DNA of 64,000 bases from IMG/VR virus record IMGVR_UViG_3300037502_003770, positions 179,643-243,642 of that record. One strand, given 5' to 3'. Under the pieces are notes generated by a model. That model searched no databases. It was not told where the DNA came from and saw only the letters and a list, made by a program, of their open reading frames with translations. Numbering within the stretch: the first letter of the stretch is position 1; the number at the start of each line of letters is the position of its first letter. The stretch comes from a virus. Made by a program: the position numbers and the translations under genes. This document shows, one piece after another, positions 1 to 8,514 of the stretch.

Positions 1-195
1 TGGAAATTAAAAGAGTCTGAAATTTTTAAATATATATCAAGAGATGATTTAATACAATTAAAAAAAGATTTTCCAGAACATATAGATTTTTTTGATGAGC
101 TTAACTTAAAAGAATATATTTCCAAAGAAGTAAGAAAATTATTAAAAGAACAAATTTTTAAAAATAAAAACTATTTAATTAAAAATATAAAATAA
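1..195 (+). CDS. C-terminal end of a tagged DUF4116-family paralogue (partial)
   Basis: An open frame enters from the left edge and stops with TAA at 193-195, giving 64 residues. The protein end carries the family's C-terminal signature: a short helical stretch with a KDFPEH element (compare KDFPEHREFLEN in the protein at 14687-15451) followed by EYISKEVRKLLKE. The tag DNA (106-150) is nearly identical to that of three other genes in the window. The repeat region that should precede it lies outside. The function is unknown; by analogy with T4 internal head proteins the tag may direct packaging into the prohead (inference). The CTATTTA element for the next gene lies inside its last codons. Confidence 0.8.
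   Translation, partial: WKLKESEIFKYISRDDLIQLKKDFPEHIDFFDELNLKEYISKEVRKLLKEQIFKNKNYLIKNIK
106..150 (+). repeat. Tag-encoding DNA repeat, copy 1
   Basis: This 45-nt stretch encodes LKEYISKEVRKLLKE. It is nearly identical to 15377-15421, 18339-18383 and 18946-18990; 110-150 matches 15381-15421 exactly. Repeats of this length could support recombination between paralogues. Confidence 0.85.
171..177 (+). promoter_or_regulatory. CTATTTA element upstream of 195
   Basis: The element lies 17 nt before the ATG at 195, inside the 3' end of the preceding gene. It is one of 28 such elements; see the finding on the candidate late promoter. Confidence 0.45.
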
Positions 196-2594
196 TGAAT
201 ATTAAGAAATATTTAGAAGGTAAATCAATTACAGAAGCCGAATATAAAGGAAGAAAAGTAAGTTTAAATAAACCTTTCAGAACACCAGGCGGACCTAAGA
301 AATTTAGTGTGTATGTTAAAAATGAAAAAGATAATGTAGTTAAAGTTAATTTTGGAGACCCAAATATGAGGATTAAAAGAAATTCCCCTGAAAGAAGAAA
401 AAGTTTTAGAGCAAGACACAAATGTGATACACCAGGTCCAAAAACAAAAGCAAGATATTGGAGTTGTCAAGCAGGTTGGAATAAAACAAAATCTGTAAAG
501 GATTTAATTAAGGAAGAATATAAAAGTAAATCATCTCATTTTAGATGGGAAGATACTTATAAGAGTGAAGAACAGGCTTGTAGTGATTATATGGCTGGTG
601 TTAATTCTTCAAGTGGGACTATACAAATAGTAGACCCAAAAATTTCTTGTTATTATGAATTATGTAAAATATCAGTTTCAAAAAATTGGTCAAATTTAAA
701 ATTTATATCAGGTGCTTATCTTGAAAATTATGATGATATATGTTTAATTGCTATTAAACAAGATGAGAGTGCTTTTCGTTTTATTGAAATTAAATTTGTT
801 AAATCTAATAATTTAAAACAAATGTATAACGAATATCATCAGAAATATTTAGATAGAGAAACAACTTGGGATAATAGTACTAAAGAAGATTATAGGAATT
901 ATTACGGATTAAATAATATTAATGAAAGTAAAACTTCAATTAAAAAAATAATTACTGAAGAAATACTAAAACAATTAAAAGAAAATACTCAAACAAAAGA
1001 ATATGAAAATCATTTAAAAGATAAATTAAGAAAAAATGGTTTAGCTTTACAGGATGTACCAAAAGATATTATTAATTATGATTTATTATGTAAGATAGCT
1101 CTTACACAAAATGGTCATGCTATTCAATTTATAGACCCTTCAAACGAATCATATTATCAGTTTTGTCAAATTGCAATTAGACAAAATCCTTATTCAATAT
1201 CTTTAATTGATGAAAATAGTTTTTCTGAAAAAGAACTTTATTTCCGTCTTTGTGAAAGAGCTTATTTAATTAATCCTGATGTAATTAAATCTATTCCGCA
1301 AGAATATCAAGAGAAATTAAAAACTTCTTTTAATAATCCAGAATATAGAAAAGAAAAAGAAAATCAATTTCCTCAATCTGGTGATATTATGGAATCAGAT
1401 GACCTTCAAGAAGGTTGGAGAGATAATATAACAAAAGTATTAGCTGGTTTGTCTTTAATTACAACTTTAAATACAGGTGTTTCTTTTGCAAAAGGTGGTG
1501 AAAAAGATAGGGCTGTTAAAGAATATATTTCAAAGAAATTTACTGGGAATATTGAAGATGTTGCTGGCTATACAAAAGGTGGTTATCCTGTTTATAAAAA
1601 AGATTCTCCTTCAGCAAAAGAATTCAATGCTAAATATAATAATGCTATTGAAAATAAAATTCCTTCTTTTGAATATAACGGTTTTACTTATCAAGTAAAT
1701 AATAATAGTAGGGAAAAATTAGATATTTTAGGTATTGCTCAATTAGGTCTTAAAACCGATTTAAAACAACCTGAAATTAGTAATAAGCGTTATGATGTAC
1801 CAGCTGTTAAAAGTGTCTCTGAGCCTGAAAGTGGGGGTAATTCAGTAGATAATAGTAAGAGTACAAACATATCCAAATTTAATAAGAATAAAATTTATGA
1901 TTTATCGGCAGAAATAAATAATAATATTCGTAATAGTGATAATGAATGGTTTGAATTACCTGATGATTATATGAAGTATTTAAAATCGTATGGTAAAGAA
2001 ATCCAATCAACTTACAACGTTAAAGGTTTAAGAGATACAAAAACAAATAAGATTTATTTAGCTTTACCAAAAACTAAAGAAGGTGTTAATTCATACATAC
2101 AAATATTTAAAAAATATATTTTACCAAAAATGAAAGGTATTGAAGCCGTTAAAACTTTAGATGGTAAAGTTGTTTCAGTACAAGATTTCTTAGGTGGTCA
2201 ATTAAATGAATTATTGTTATTTAATAAAGATGCAAGGAAAAAAGGTTTTGACGCTGAACAAGAAAAATATAAAGATAATCCAAACGCTATTCATTATAAA
2301 TCAGAACCTCAACCCACAGCAAAATATAAACCTAAAACAAATTCAATATACGATGTAGTGGATAGTAAAAAATTAAAAGAGGAAAATGAGTCTAATAATT
2401 ATGTAAAAGAAATTTTATATAGACATAAACGTGGTAATAAATGGCATGAATTACCATTATTTCTACATGGTAAACCTATGAATCTTACATATGAAAAAGC
2501 ATTAAAATATGTTGAAGAAAATTTTGGCGTTTTTAAAGTTATTAATAAAAATATTTTAAAAAGTCAAGATGATATAATTAAAATAAAATTCTAA
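195..2594 (+). CDS. Large multidomain virion-type protein with DUF4116-like repeats
   Basis: The product has 799 residues. The first ~105 residues (AEYKGRKVSLNKPFRTPGG, FGDPNMRIKR, SFRARHKCDTPGPKTKARYW) resemble a compact conserved domain I recall from marine T4-like phage proteins of unknown function. Residues ~110-400 hold DUF4116-like units (for example LLCKIALTQNGHAIQFIDP) and the tag-like segment SIKKIITEEILKQLKEN. Around residue 403 the motif LQEGWR precedes a hydrophobic, signal-like segment (VLAGLSLITTLNTGVSFA). The remaining ~380 residues are polar and unrecognised. The LQE and LKE motifs match the T4 prohead-protease rule (L/I-x-E), so processing during assembly is plausible. The start follows a CTATTTA element by 17 nt. 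Likely a virion protein; the exact role is unknown. Confidence 0.75.
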   Translation: MNIKKYLEGKSITEAEYKGRKVSLNKPFRTPGGPKKFSVYVKNEKDNVVKVNFGDPNMRIKRNSPERRKSFRARHKCDTPGPKTKARYWSCQAGWNKTKSVKDLIKEEYKSKSSHFRWEDTYKSEEQACSDYMAGVNSSSGTIQIVDPKISCYYELCKISVSKNWSNLKFISGAYLENYDDICLIAIKQDESAFRFIEIKFVKSNNLKQMYNEYHQKYLDRETTWDNSTKEDYRNYYGLNNINESKTSIKKIITEEILKQLKENTQTKEYENHLKDKLRKNGLALQDVPKDIINYDLLCKIALTQNGHAIQFIDPSNESYYQFCQIAIRQNPYSISLIDENSFSEKELYFRLCERAYLINPDVIKSIPQEYQEKLKTSFNNPEYRKEKENQFPQSGDIMESDDLQEGWRDNITKVLAGLSLITTLNTGVSFAKGGEKDRAVKEYISKKFTGNIEDVAGYTKGGYPVYKKDSPSAKEFNAKYNNAIENKIPSFEYNGFTYQVNNNSREKLDILGIAQLGLKTDLKQPEISNKRYDVPAVKSVSEPESGGNSVDNSKSTNISKFNKNKIYDLSAEINNNIRNSDNEWFELPDDYMKYLKSYGKEIQSTYNVKGLRDTKTNKIYLALPKTKEGVNSYIQIFKKYILPKMKGIEAVKTLDGKVVSVQDFLGGQLNELLLFNKDARKKGFDAEQEKYKDNPNAIHYKSEPQPTAKYKPKTNSIYDVVDSKKLKEENESNNYVKEILYRHKRGNKWHELPLFLHGKPMNLTYEKALKYVEENFGVFKVINKNILKSQDDIIKIKF

Positions 2595-2614
2595 ATTATA
2601 AAAAAAATAATAAT

Positions 2615-3220
2615 ATGAAAATTAAATCAAGTGAACTAAAAAAATTAATTAATGAAGCTATCGATACTGAAATGAAAGCTTTACTTAAAGAGGGTTATAC
2701 CCAAGAACAATTAGATGAAATTGATTTTTCTAAAGTAGGGAACTTTTTCAAAGGTGCAGCTAGAGGTGTAAAAGATTTAGCTGTTGATACAAAGAAAAAT
2801 TATTTTGATAATTCTGATTTAAATTTAGAAAGTGAAATAAAAAAACTTACTAAAATATATATGACTTTAAGTGAAGAAGTAGCTGATTTAACAGAAAATC
2901 TTTCTTCTATGAAGCAACAATTAAAAGATTTACAAAGAACAATTAAAGAAAAGAAATCTCAATTAGAGAAAATTAAAAAAGAAAGAGGTTCAGACCCTTA
3001 CTTTAAGAAATATTCTCATGAAGATAGATATAAAAATGAGAAAAAACCTGTATCTAAAAAAGAACCTGAATCTAAGGAATCAACACCAGAAACAGAAAAA
3101 AGTAAACCTTCAATTGATGTAAATAGAGATGCTTCTACTTTTGAAAAAGACCCAAAATCAGGACAAAGATTTAGAAGAAAAATGCAAGAAATGAAATTAA
3201 AAAGAAGTTTAAATAAATAA
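2615..3220 (+). CDS. Coiled-coil protein with N-terminal prohead-tag-like helix
   Basis: The product has 201 residues. It begins MKIKSSELKKLINEAIDTEM and continues KALLKEGY, an N-terminal example of the amphipathic tag with an LxE site (LKE, then G). Residues ~70-125 are heptad-rich and strongly charged, predicting a coiled coil. The C-terminal third is Lys/Glu/Ser/Pro-rich and disordered (KKEPESKESTPETEKSKPS). The architecture suits an internal head or scaffold-associated protein that gp21-type protease would cut (inference). It is followed by a hairpin terminator at 3248-3283. Confidence 0.7.
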   Translation: MKIKSSELKKLINEAIDTEMKALLKEGYTQEQLDEIDFSKVGNFFKGAARGVKDLAVDTKKNYFDNSDLNLESEIKKLTKIYMTLSEEVADLTENLSSMKQQLKDLQRTIKEKKSQLEKIKKERGSDPYFKKYSHEDRYKNEKKPVSKKEPESKESTPETEKSKPSIDVNRDASTFEKDPKSGQRFRRKMQEMKLKRSLNK

Positions 3221-3247
3221 ACTTTTATATTAAAAATAATTTACAAT

Positions 3248-3283
3248 AAAAAAGCATATATTCGTAAAAAATATATGCTTTTA
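3248..3283 (+). terminator. Hairpin terminator after 2615-3220
   Basis: A 12-bp stem AAAAGCATATAT/ATATATGCTTTT closes a nine-base loop and ends in a short T-run. A CTATTTA element starts immediately after it, so a new transcript probably begins for the gene at 3312. Confidence 0.75.
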
Positions 3284-3290
3284 CTATTTA
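3284..3290 (+). promoter_or_regulatory. CTATTTA element upstream of 3312
   Basis: The element lies 21 nt before the ATG at 3312, directly behind a terminator, which is a sensible place for a new promoter. Confidence 0.5.
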
Positions 3291-3311
3291 ATAAAAAATA
3301 TTGTACATACA

Positions 3312-4514
3312 ATGGATAACAAATTAAAACAAAGATTAAGAGCTTTAGGTGATGTAGATAAAGTTAGAGTAAATGAAAATAAACTTTCTAATCTAATTTA
3401 TCGTAAAAACACTATTAAAGGTGAAACTTTTGGTATTATAAATGAAAGTGGTAAATACTTTATAAAAAAATCAAATAAATTAAATTCAGAAGATTCTAAA
3501 GATTTTGAATATATCGGTGGTTTAAAAAATAAATTACAAGAAAGTTATTCATCATATAATTCAGCTTTACATAGATTAAATGAAAAAATTAAATTAATAA
3601 ATGAATCCACAAAAGAAGAATTTATTGAAGATAAGAAAGAAGAAAAAACTGAAAAAGAAACTACTTCTGAAACAAAGAACACTATATTAGAAAAACTTTT
3701 ATCTAAAATAGAAAAAAATGAAGGTAAAGAATGTGATTTATACAAAGATTTAGAAAGTGAAACTAAATCTATGTTAAATAAAGAAACTTTATCAAAAGAC
3801 GATATTGATGATATTAAAAATATTTTAGATGACCACGATTGTTTAGATGAATATAGTTATTTATTAAAGAAAAAAGTAAAAACTTCTGACAAAAAGGAAG
3901 AACCTTCAACTGATAAAGAAGAAAAGAAAGAAGAGCCTTTGGAAGAAAAACTAACTAAAGATGCTCGTGAAGAAAAACTTTTAAATAAATTAGATAAAGA
4001 AAAAGAAGATAATAATAAGCCAGTTCAACCAGCTGCGCCCGCACAACCTTCAGCTCCAGATATGATGGGTGGTGATTTACCTCCTGTTGATGATAAACCA
4101 ATTGATACTAACGAACCTCAATTTGATTTGGGTGGTGAAGAAGGTGAATCGGAAGAAAGCATTGATACAACTGATAGCGAATCAGATGATGAAGAAAGTG
4201 AATCTGATGACCCAGCTAATGAAGCTTTAAAATTAATGGGTAAGATTACTAAGAATTGGGGTAAATTACAATCACCTGATAAAGACACCGCTAAAAATCT
4301 TTTTGGTCAATTAATTACTGCAACCAAAGAAGAAATTGGTGAAATGGATGATGAAGAAAAAACTAAAATTATCAAAAGAATTGAAAAGAATGGTGAGAAA
4401 ATAGAGGAAGGTAAAAACTATACTATTCCAAGAGTTTCTATTAATGAAAATGTTAAAAATTTAGTTAAAAAAATTGTTTCTGAAGAGATAAATAAATTTA
4501 AAGGTAAATTATAA
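3312..4514 (+). CDS. Acidic low-complexity structural protein
   Basis: The product has 400 residues. The first ~100 residues look folded. Residues ~110-215 alternate Lys and Glu (coiled coil or disordered). Residues ~220-300 are Pro/Ala then extremely acidic (GGEEGESEESIDTTDSESDD). The C-terminus folds again and ends with the tag-like helix ENVKNLVKKIVSEEINKFKG. The acidic composition recalls T4 scaffold-type proteins, and the gene lies in a virion cluster, but the recognisable gp22-like scaffold is elsewhere (22118-23566). A core or internal head protein is plausible. I do not recognise a family. Confidence 0.7.
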   Translation: MDNKLKQRLRALGDVDKVRVNENKLSNLIYRKNTIKGETFGIINESGKYFIKKSNKLNSEDSKDFEYIGGLKNKLQESYSSYNSALHRLNEKIKLINESTKEEFIEDKKEEKTEKETTSETKNTILEKLLSKIEKNEGKECDLYKDLESETKSMLNKETLSKDDIDDIKNILDDHDCLDEYSYLLKKKVKTSDKKEEPSTDKEEKKEEPLEEKLTKDAREEKLLNKLDKEKEDNNKPVQPAAPAQPSAPDMMGGDLPPVDDKPIDTNEPQFDLGGEEGESEESIDTTDSESDDEESESDDPANEALKLMGKITKNWGKLQSPDKDTAKNLFGQLITATKEEIGEMDDEEKTKIIKRIEKNGEKIEEGKNYTIPRVSINENVKNLVKKIVSEEINKFKGKL

Positions 4515-4523
4515 TTAGAAAGA

Positions 4524-4952
4524 ATGGATATAACATTATTACTTAGTATACTAGGTCCGATTATCTTGAGTGAGAGTATTACTTATTTTAAGGTTATACC
4601 TGAATTAAAGGGTAAAATAATTTCTTTAGAAGAAAAAACTTTAAACTTGGAAGCTGAATATAAAAGTAATACAGATAACAGTAATGAATCAACTAAAGAA
4701 TTAGTTAAAATTACAGAGAAGTTAGAAAACTTAGAAAAATCTAACAACGAACAAAAACAAGAGAATAAAGAGTTATCTAAAATTGTTACAAAATTTGAAA
4801 ATTTAGAAAAAAATTTTGACGAGCAAAAAAAAGAGAATAAAGAATTATATAAAGAAATGCAAAAAACTTTAGAATTAAATACTTTAGCAATTGGTAAATT
4901 AGATACTACTTTAAAGAATTTAGAAAAAATGATTGATAGAACAAATAGTTAA
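4524..4952 (+). CDS. Membrane-anchored coiled-coil protein
   Basis: The product has 142 residues. It begins with a hydrophobic stretch (ITLLLSILGPIILSESITYF), likely one membrane helix. The rest is a long charged coiled coil containing an internal near-repeat (LENLEKSNNEQKQENKELSK, then FENLEKNFDEQKKENKELYK). It starts 9 nt after the preceding stop, so it is probably co-transcribed. The layout would fit an anchored or oligomeric accessory protein, such as a small tail or lysis-accessory protein, but no family is recognised. Confidence 0.65.
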   Translation: MDITLLLSILGPIILSESITYFKVIPELKGKIISLEEKTLNLEAEYKSNTDNSNESTKELVKITEKLENLEKSNNEQKQENKELSKIVTKFENLEKNFDEQKKENKELYKEMQKTLELNTLAIGKLDTTLKNLEKMIDRTNS

Positions 4953-4959
4953 TTTATTT

Positions 4960-5364
4960 ATGAATGATTTATATTTAATATATGTTAAGGATTGTGGGGA
5001 AAATTTTAGAAAGGAAAGACTTTATGAATTTATTTTCTCCACAAAACCTGACGAAGCTACAGGTGTTAACTGGCATTTAACATGTAAATATGGTGGGGTT
5101 GAACCTCCAGCTGATGAATTTATTGATTTTGTTTTAAAAGTTGAAATACCTGAATCAGAATTTACTTTAGAATTATTAGAAAATAGTACTGAATTTACAT
5201 ATTTTGATGGTGTTTATAATATTGTTGCTTTAGCTTGGGAATATATTGAAGACTATAAAGTATTTAATTTTGATAAGAAATTAACTGTATTTAAATACAG
5301 GGATTCATTAGAAAATATTAAAGAAATATTAGAAGATAAAGAAATAAATTTTTTAGAATATTAA
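4960..5364 (+). CDS. Hypothetical protein
   Basis: The product has about 134 residues. I chose the ATG at 4960 (MNDLYLIYVKD) over one at 4933 because it clears the preceding gene's stop at 4952 and begins the hydrophobic beta-strand pattern. The protein is acidic and mixed alpha/beta (TGVNWHLTCKYGGVEPPADE), with no motif I recognise. It precedes a hairpin terminator that ends at the next start codon. Confidence 0.65.
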   Translation: MNDLYLIYVKDCGENFRKERLYEFIFSTKPDEATGVNWHLTCKYGGVEPPADEFIDFVLKVEIPESEFTLELLENSTEFTYFDGVYNIVALAWEYIEDYKVFNFDKKLTVFKYRDSLENIKEILEDKEINFLEY

Positions 5365-5385
5365 GATAATTACATTAAAATAATA

Positions 5386-5419
5386 AAAATCTCTATTTAT
5401 AATAAAATAGAGATTTTTT
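5386..5419 (+). terminator. Hairpin abutting the next start codon
   Basis: A 13-bp stem AAAATCTCTATTT/AAATAGAGATTTT followed by T's ends exactly where the next ATG begins (5420). Its left arm contains the CTATTTA element. The same DNA may therefore act as terminator, promoter element and leader hairpin. Confidence 0.65.
5393..5399 (+). promoter_or_regulatory. CTATTTA element upstream of 5420
   Basis: The element lies 20 nt before the ATG, within the arm of the hairpin at 5386-5419. Confidence 0.35.
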
Positions 5420-6766
5420 ATGAAAAAACCAAAAATGTTAAAAAAAGCAGTAGAAGGAAGAGAAGATGCTACTGATATGATTGTACCTGATTATGTGTAC
5501 ACAGATAATGGGATTGAATTTGTAGATAGTATAAATTCTTTTCAGTATAATAATAAAGAGTATAAATTAAAAGAATTAACTGGTACTAGTTATAACGTAC
5601 AATTTAGTATATCAAGATATATGAAAGTTGAACCTGATTTTGTATTTCATATATATGATTTACAAACAAGAGAATTTACTTATAGAAAAGCTAAAGATTT
5701 AAAACTAGGTGATTATGTAATTCATAAAGACGAAATAAAACCTTATGTAAATAAAAATAATAAAATAAATAAACTTTTTATTTTAGAAAAAGACTTTCTT
5801 TATTTTTATGGTTTAACTCTTAGAAATTTAGATAAATTAAATAAAAAAAACAATGACTTTGTAATTAAAAGAATTGGTAGATTTTCGTATATAGATGATA
5901 TATTAAATAAAATAGACCCTGATTTTAAACATGATTCAATAAGTGATAAATTTACAGTAACACACCCTAGATTTAGAAAATTATTTAAAAGATTTCATAT
6001 TAATTATAATGATAAAGTTTTAAAGGAATGGTTATTTACTTTAGATAAAGAAGCTATTATAGATTTTTTAAGCGGTTACGCAGAAGGTCATATTAAAATA
6101 AGTGAATTTGATGGTGGATTAATGTCAACTAGTAATAATTTAGACAATATGTTAAAAATTGCTTTACTTTTTAGACTAGTTGGTATTGAATGTACTGTTT
6201 TATCAAGACCTAGAAGACATTATAAGGGGAGATTAGATTTTCAATACTATCATAAATTTACAAGTGAAGGTGTTCAAAACTTTTATAATATAATTAAATT
6301 TAAAATACCTTCTAATAAAAAGAAGATAAGTAGAAGACCTAGAAAATTAGATAGGTCAACAATTTTACCTGATATATTTTATCAAATACAAAAAGGTTTA
6401 GAACCAACAGATAAAAATATTTTAAGACCTATATTTCATGGTTATAGTAAACATAAATGGTTTAAAGCTTTATATGGTTATAGTGCAAATATACAAAAAG
6501 CTTTAACTAGAAATTCATTTAAAAAAATATATTATGAACAGTTTTTACAACCTAATTTAGATAAAATAACTCTTTCTCAAGAATTTAAATCTAATTTAGA
6601 AAAATATTATTTAAGTGAAGAATACTCATTTATGGAAGTATCAAAAATAAGAATAAAAGAAAATGATGTATGGAAAAAAGTAGATAATGACGAACCATAT
6701 TCATTTAGTGAATTTAGTTATATAGATTATATAGAAGAATGGAAGAAATTGCAAATAAAAAATTAA
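5420..6766 (+). CDS. Hint/LAGLIDADG homing-endonuclease-like protein beside terL
   Basis: The product has 448 residues. Residues ~70-105 (FVFHIYDLQTREFTYRKAKD, then LKLGDYVIHK) look like the part of an intein (Hint) fold that follows block B. Residues ~118-135 (FLYFYGLTLRN) and ~210-250 (IIDFLSGYAEGHIKIS, LFRLVGIECTVLSR) look like two weak LAGLIDADG blocks. No N-terminal splicing Cys/Ser and no C-terminal HN-splice motif are visible, so it should not splice. It overlaps terL by 28 nt. It may be a free-standing homing endonuclease derived from an intein, a decayed intein, or a repurposed packaging-associated protein. The similarity is by eye and moderate. Confidence 0.6.
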   Translation: MKKPKMLKKAVEGREDATDMIVPDYVYTDNGIEFVDSINSFQYNNKEYKLKELTGTSYNVQFSISRYMKVEPDFVFHIYDLQTREFTYRKAKDLKLGDYVIHKDEIKPYVNKNNKINKLFILEKDFLYFYGLTLRNLDKLNKKNNDFVIKRIGRFSYIDDILNKIDPDFKHDSISDKFTVTHPRFRKLFKRFHINYNDKVLKEWLFTLDKEAIIDFLSGYAEGHIKISEFDGGLMSTSNNLDNMLKIALLFRLVGIECTVLSRPRRHYKGRLDFQYYHKFTSEGVQNFYNIIKFKIPSNKKKISRRPRKLDRSTILPDIFYQIQKGLEPTDKNILRPIFHGYSKHKWFKALYGYSANIQKALTRNSFKKIYYEQFLQPNLDKITLSQEFKSNLEKYYLSEEYSFMEVSKIRIKENDVWKKVDNDEPYSFSEFSYIDYIEEWKKLQIKN

Positions 6767-8481
6767 CAAAAGCTCAGATTACTGAAGAATTTATAAAAAT
6801 TTCTTTGGATATAGAATATTTCGCTTTAAATTATTGTAAAGTAAAAGATAAAGCTAAAGGTGTTATAGGTCCTTTTAAAGTTATGCCTACACAAAAAAAG
6901 GTTTTAAAAGCTTATATGGAAAATGATTATGTAGGTGTTTTAAAATATAGGCAAGGAGGTATTACAACAGTAACTATTTTATATGTGTGTTGGTTAATTT
7001 GTACTCAAAATGATTTAAAAATTGCTATTGTTGCTGATAAACTTAAATTATCAATAACAGATATTGTAATGCCAATACATAATATGTTAATGGATTTACC
7101 AGAGTGGCTTAGACCCACTTTATCAATCGATAGACAAGAGTTAAAACAATATAGTAATGGATGTGTGCTAAAAGCAGTTGCAGCTTCTAAAGACGGTTTA
7201 AGAGGTATGTCTCCTGATTATTTAATAATTGATGAAGCAGCTTATTTACAATATGGTGAAGCATTTTGGACATCAGCATCAGGTACATTATCTGTCGCAG
7301 GGAAATGTATTATGATTTCAACACCTAATGGTCAAGACCCTGTTTATTTTGCTCAATATGAAGCATCAAGAATAGGTGAAAGCGGATTTCATTTTGTGGA
7401 AATTAAATGGTATGAAGATATAAGATTTAATAAAGGGTTAGTTTGGAAACAAGGTAATGAAATTATGGTTGAAGGTGAGGAAGCATTAGATGAAACAAAA
7501 TTTAATGAATATATACAACTAGGTTATAAAGCTTCTTCTCCTTGGTATGTTACTATGTGTAAAACTTATTTTGGTGATAAAAAACGTATTGCTCAAGAAA
7601 TTGAAAATAGTTTTATTGGTTCAGGTGGTGCAATGATACATGATGAAGATTTAATTAGACATGAAAGAATTGCAAAAACTTTTCCATTTAGAGAATTAAA
7701 TAGAGAACCGAATTTATGGATTTTTGAAGACCCTATTCCAACAGAAGATTATGTATTATCAGCTGACGTTGCATCTGGAGGAGAAGATTATTCAACTTTT
7801 CAGATAGTTAGAATAGATAAAGTTTCAGGAAAATTAATTCAAGTTGCAGAATATCAAAATAAAGTAAAAAATGATGTTTTAGCTCCAACTGTTTTTGAAT
7901 TTGGTAGATTATATAATTTTGCTTATCTTGTTGTCGATGTTACAGGTTCACATGGTTTACCTTTAGTTGAAAGATTAATAGAATTAAAATATCCTAACCT
8001 TCATTATAGTGATTATTCAACATCAGCTATTTCTGAAAGAATAGAAGGTTTAGAAAGTTTTGATGGTAAAAAACCTGGTTTTATTGTAGGGGGTGGTCAA
8101 ATTAGACAATTAATATTGGCTAAATTTGAAGAAATGGTAAGACTTGATACTTTACAAATTAGGTCAGTTAGATTAATTTCAGAAATGAAAACATTTGTAT
8201 GGATGCCTTCAAAAAATAGATATGACCACACAAGAACTAAACACGATGACTTATTATTTGCTATGGCAATAGCTTGTTATGTTGTTGAATATTCTATTAT
8301 TAAAAGTAAAAATAATAAAGAAGGTGTTAAAAATATGTTGGATAGTTGGACTTTTGTTAGACAAGACGATATATATAGTAATAAGTGGATGAATCAAGAT
8401 TCTTTTAATGAACAAAATATTAAAAAAGGAATTGATAGTGGTAGAAATAATAATTTACCTGACCCATTCTTCTTTTTATAA
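6739..8481 (+). CDS. terL: Terminase large subunit (DNA-packaging ATPase and nuclease, T4 gp17-like)
   Basis: The 580-residue product powers DNA translocation into proheads at the portal and cuts the concatemer. The ATPase domain shows a Walker A region KYRQGGITT (residues 69-77), Walker B LIIDEAA (162-168) and the motif-III-like segment MISTPNG (192-198). The RNase H-like nuclease domain shows D343 in SADVASGG, D400 in LVVDVTGSHG and the HDD of KHDDLLFAMA (502-504). The length is close to T4 gp17 (610). The P-loop lacks the usual GKT, having GIT where GKT is expected, as tolerated in some T4-type terminases with upstream lysine/arginine (family knowledge, not verified here). The start overlaps the preceding gene by 28 nt. 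Confidence 0.95.
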   Translation: MEEIANKKLTKAQITEEFIKISLDIEYFALNYCKVKDKAKGVIGPFKVMPTQKKVLKAYMENDYVGVLKYRQGGITTVTILYVCWLICTQNDLKIAIVADKLKLSITDIVMPIHNMLMDLPEWLRPTLSIDRQELKQYSNGCVLKAVAASKDGLRGMSPDYLIIDEAAYLQYGEAFWTSASGTLSVAGKCIMISTPNGQDPVYFAQYEASRIGESGFHFVEIKWYEDIRFNKGLVWKQGNEIMVEGEEALDETKFNEYIQLGYKASSPWYVTMCKTYFGDKKRIAQEIENSFIGSGGAMIHDEDLIRHERIAKTFPFRELNREPNLWIFEDPIPTEDYVLSADVASGGEDYSTFQIVRIDKVSGKLIQVAEYQNKVKNDVLAPTVFEFGRLYNFAYLVVDVTGSHGLPLVERLIELKYPNLHYSDYSTSAISERIEGLESFDGKKPGFIVGGGQIRQLILAKFEEMVRLDTLQIRSVRLISEMKTFVWMPSKNRYDHTRTKHDDLLFAMAIACYVVEYSIIKSKNNKEGVKNMLDSWTFVRQDDIYSNKWMNQDSFNEQNIKKGIDSGRNNNLPDPFFFL

Positions 8482-8488
8482 ATAATTT

Positions 8489-8495
8489 CTATTTA
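8489..8495 (+). promoter_or_regulatory. CTATTTA element upstream of 8515
   Basis: The element lies 19 nt before the ATG at 8515 in the gap after terL. Confidence 0.45.
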
Positions 8496-8514
8496 AAAGA
8501 AAGAAGAATTTTTA

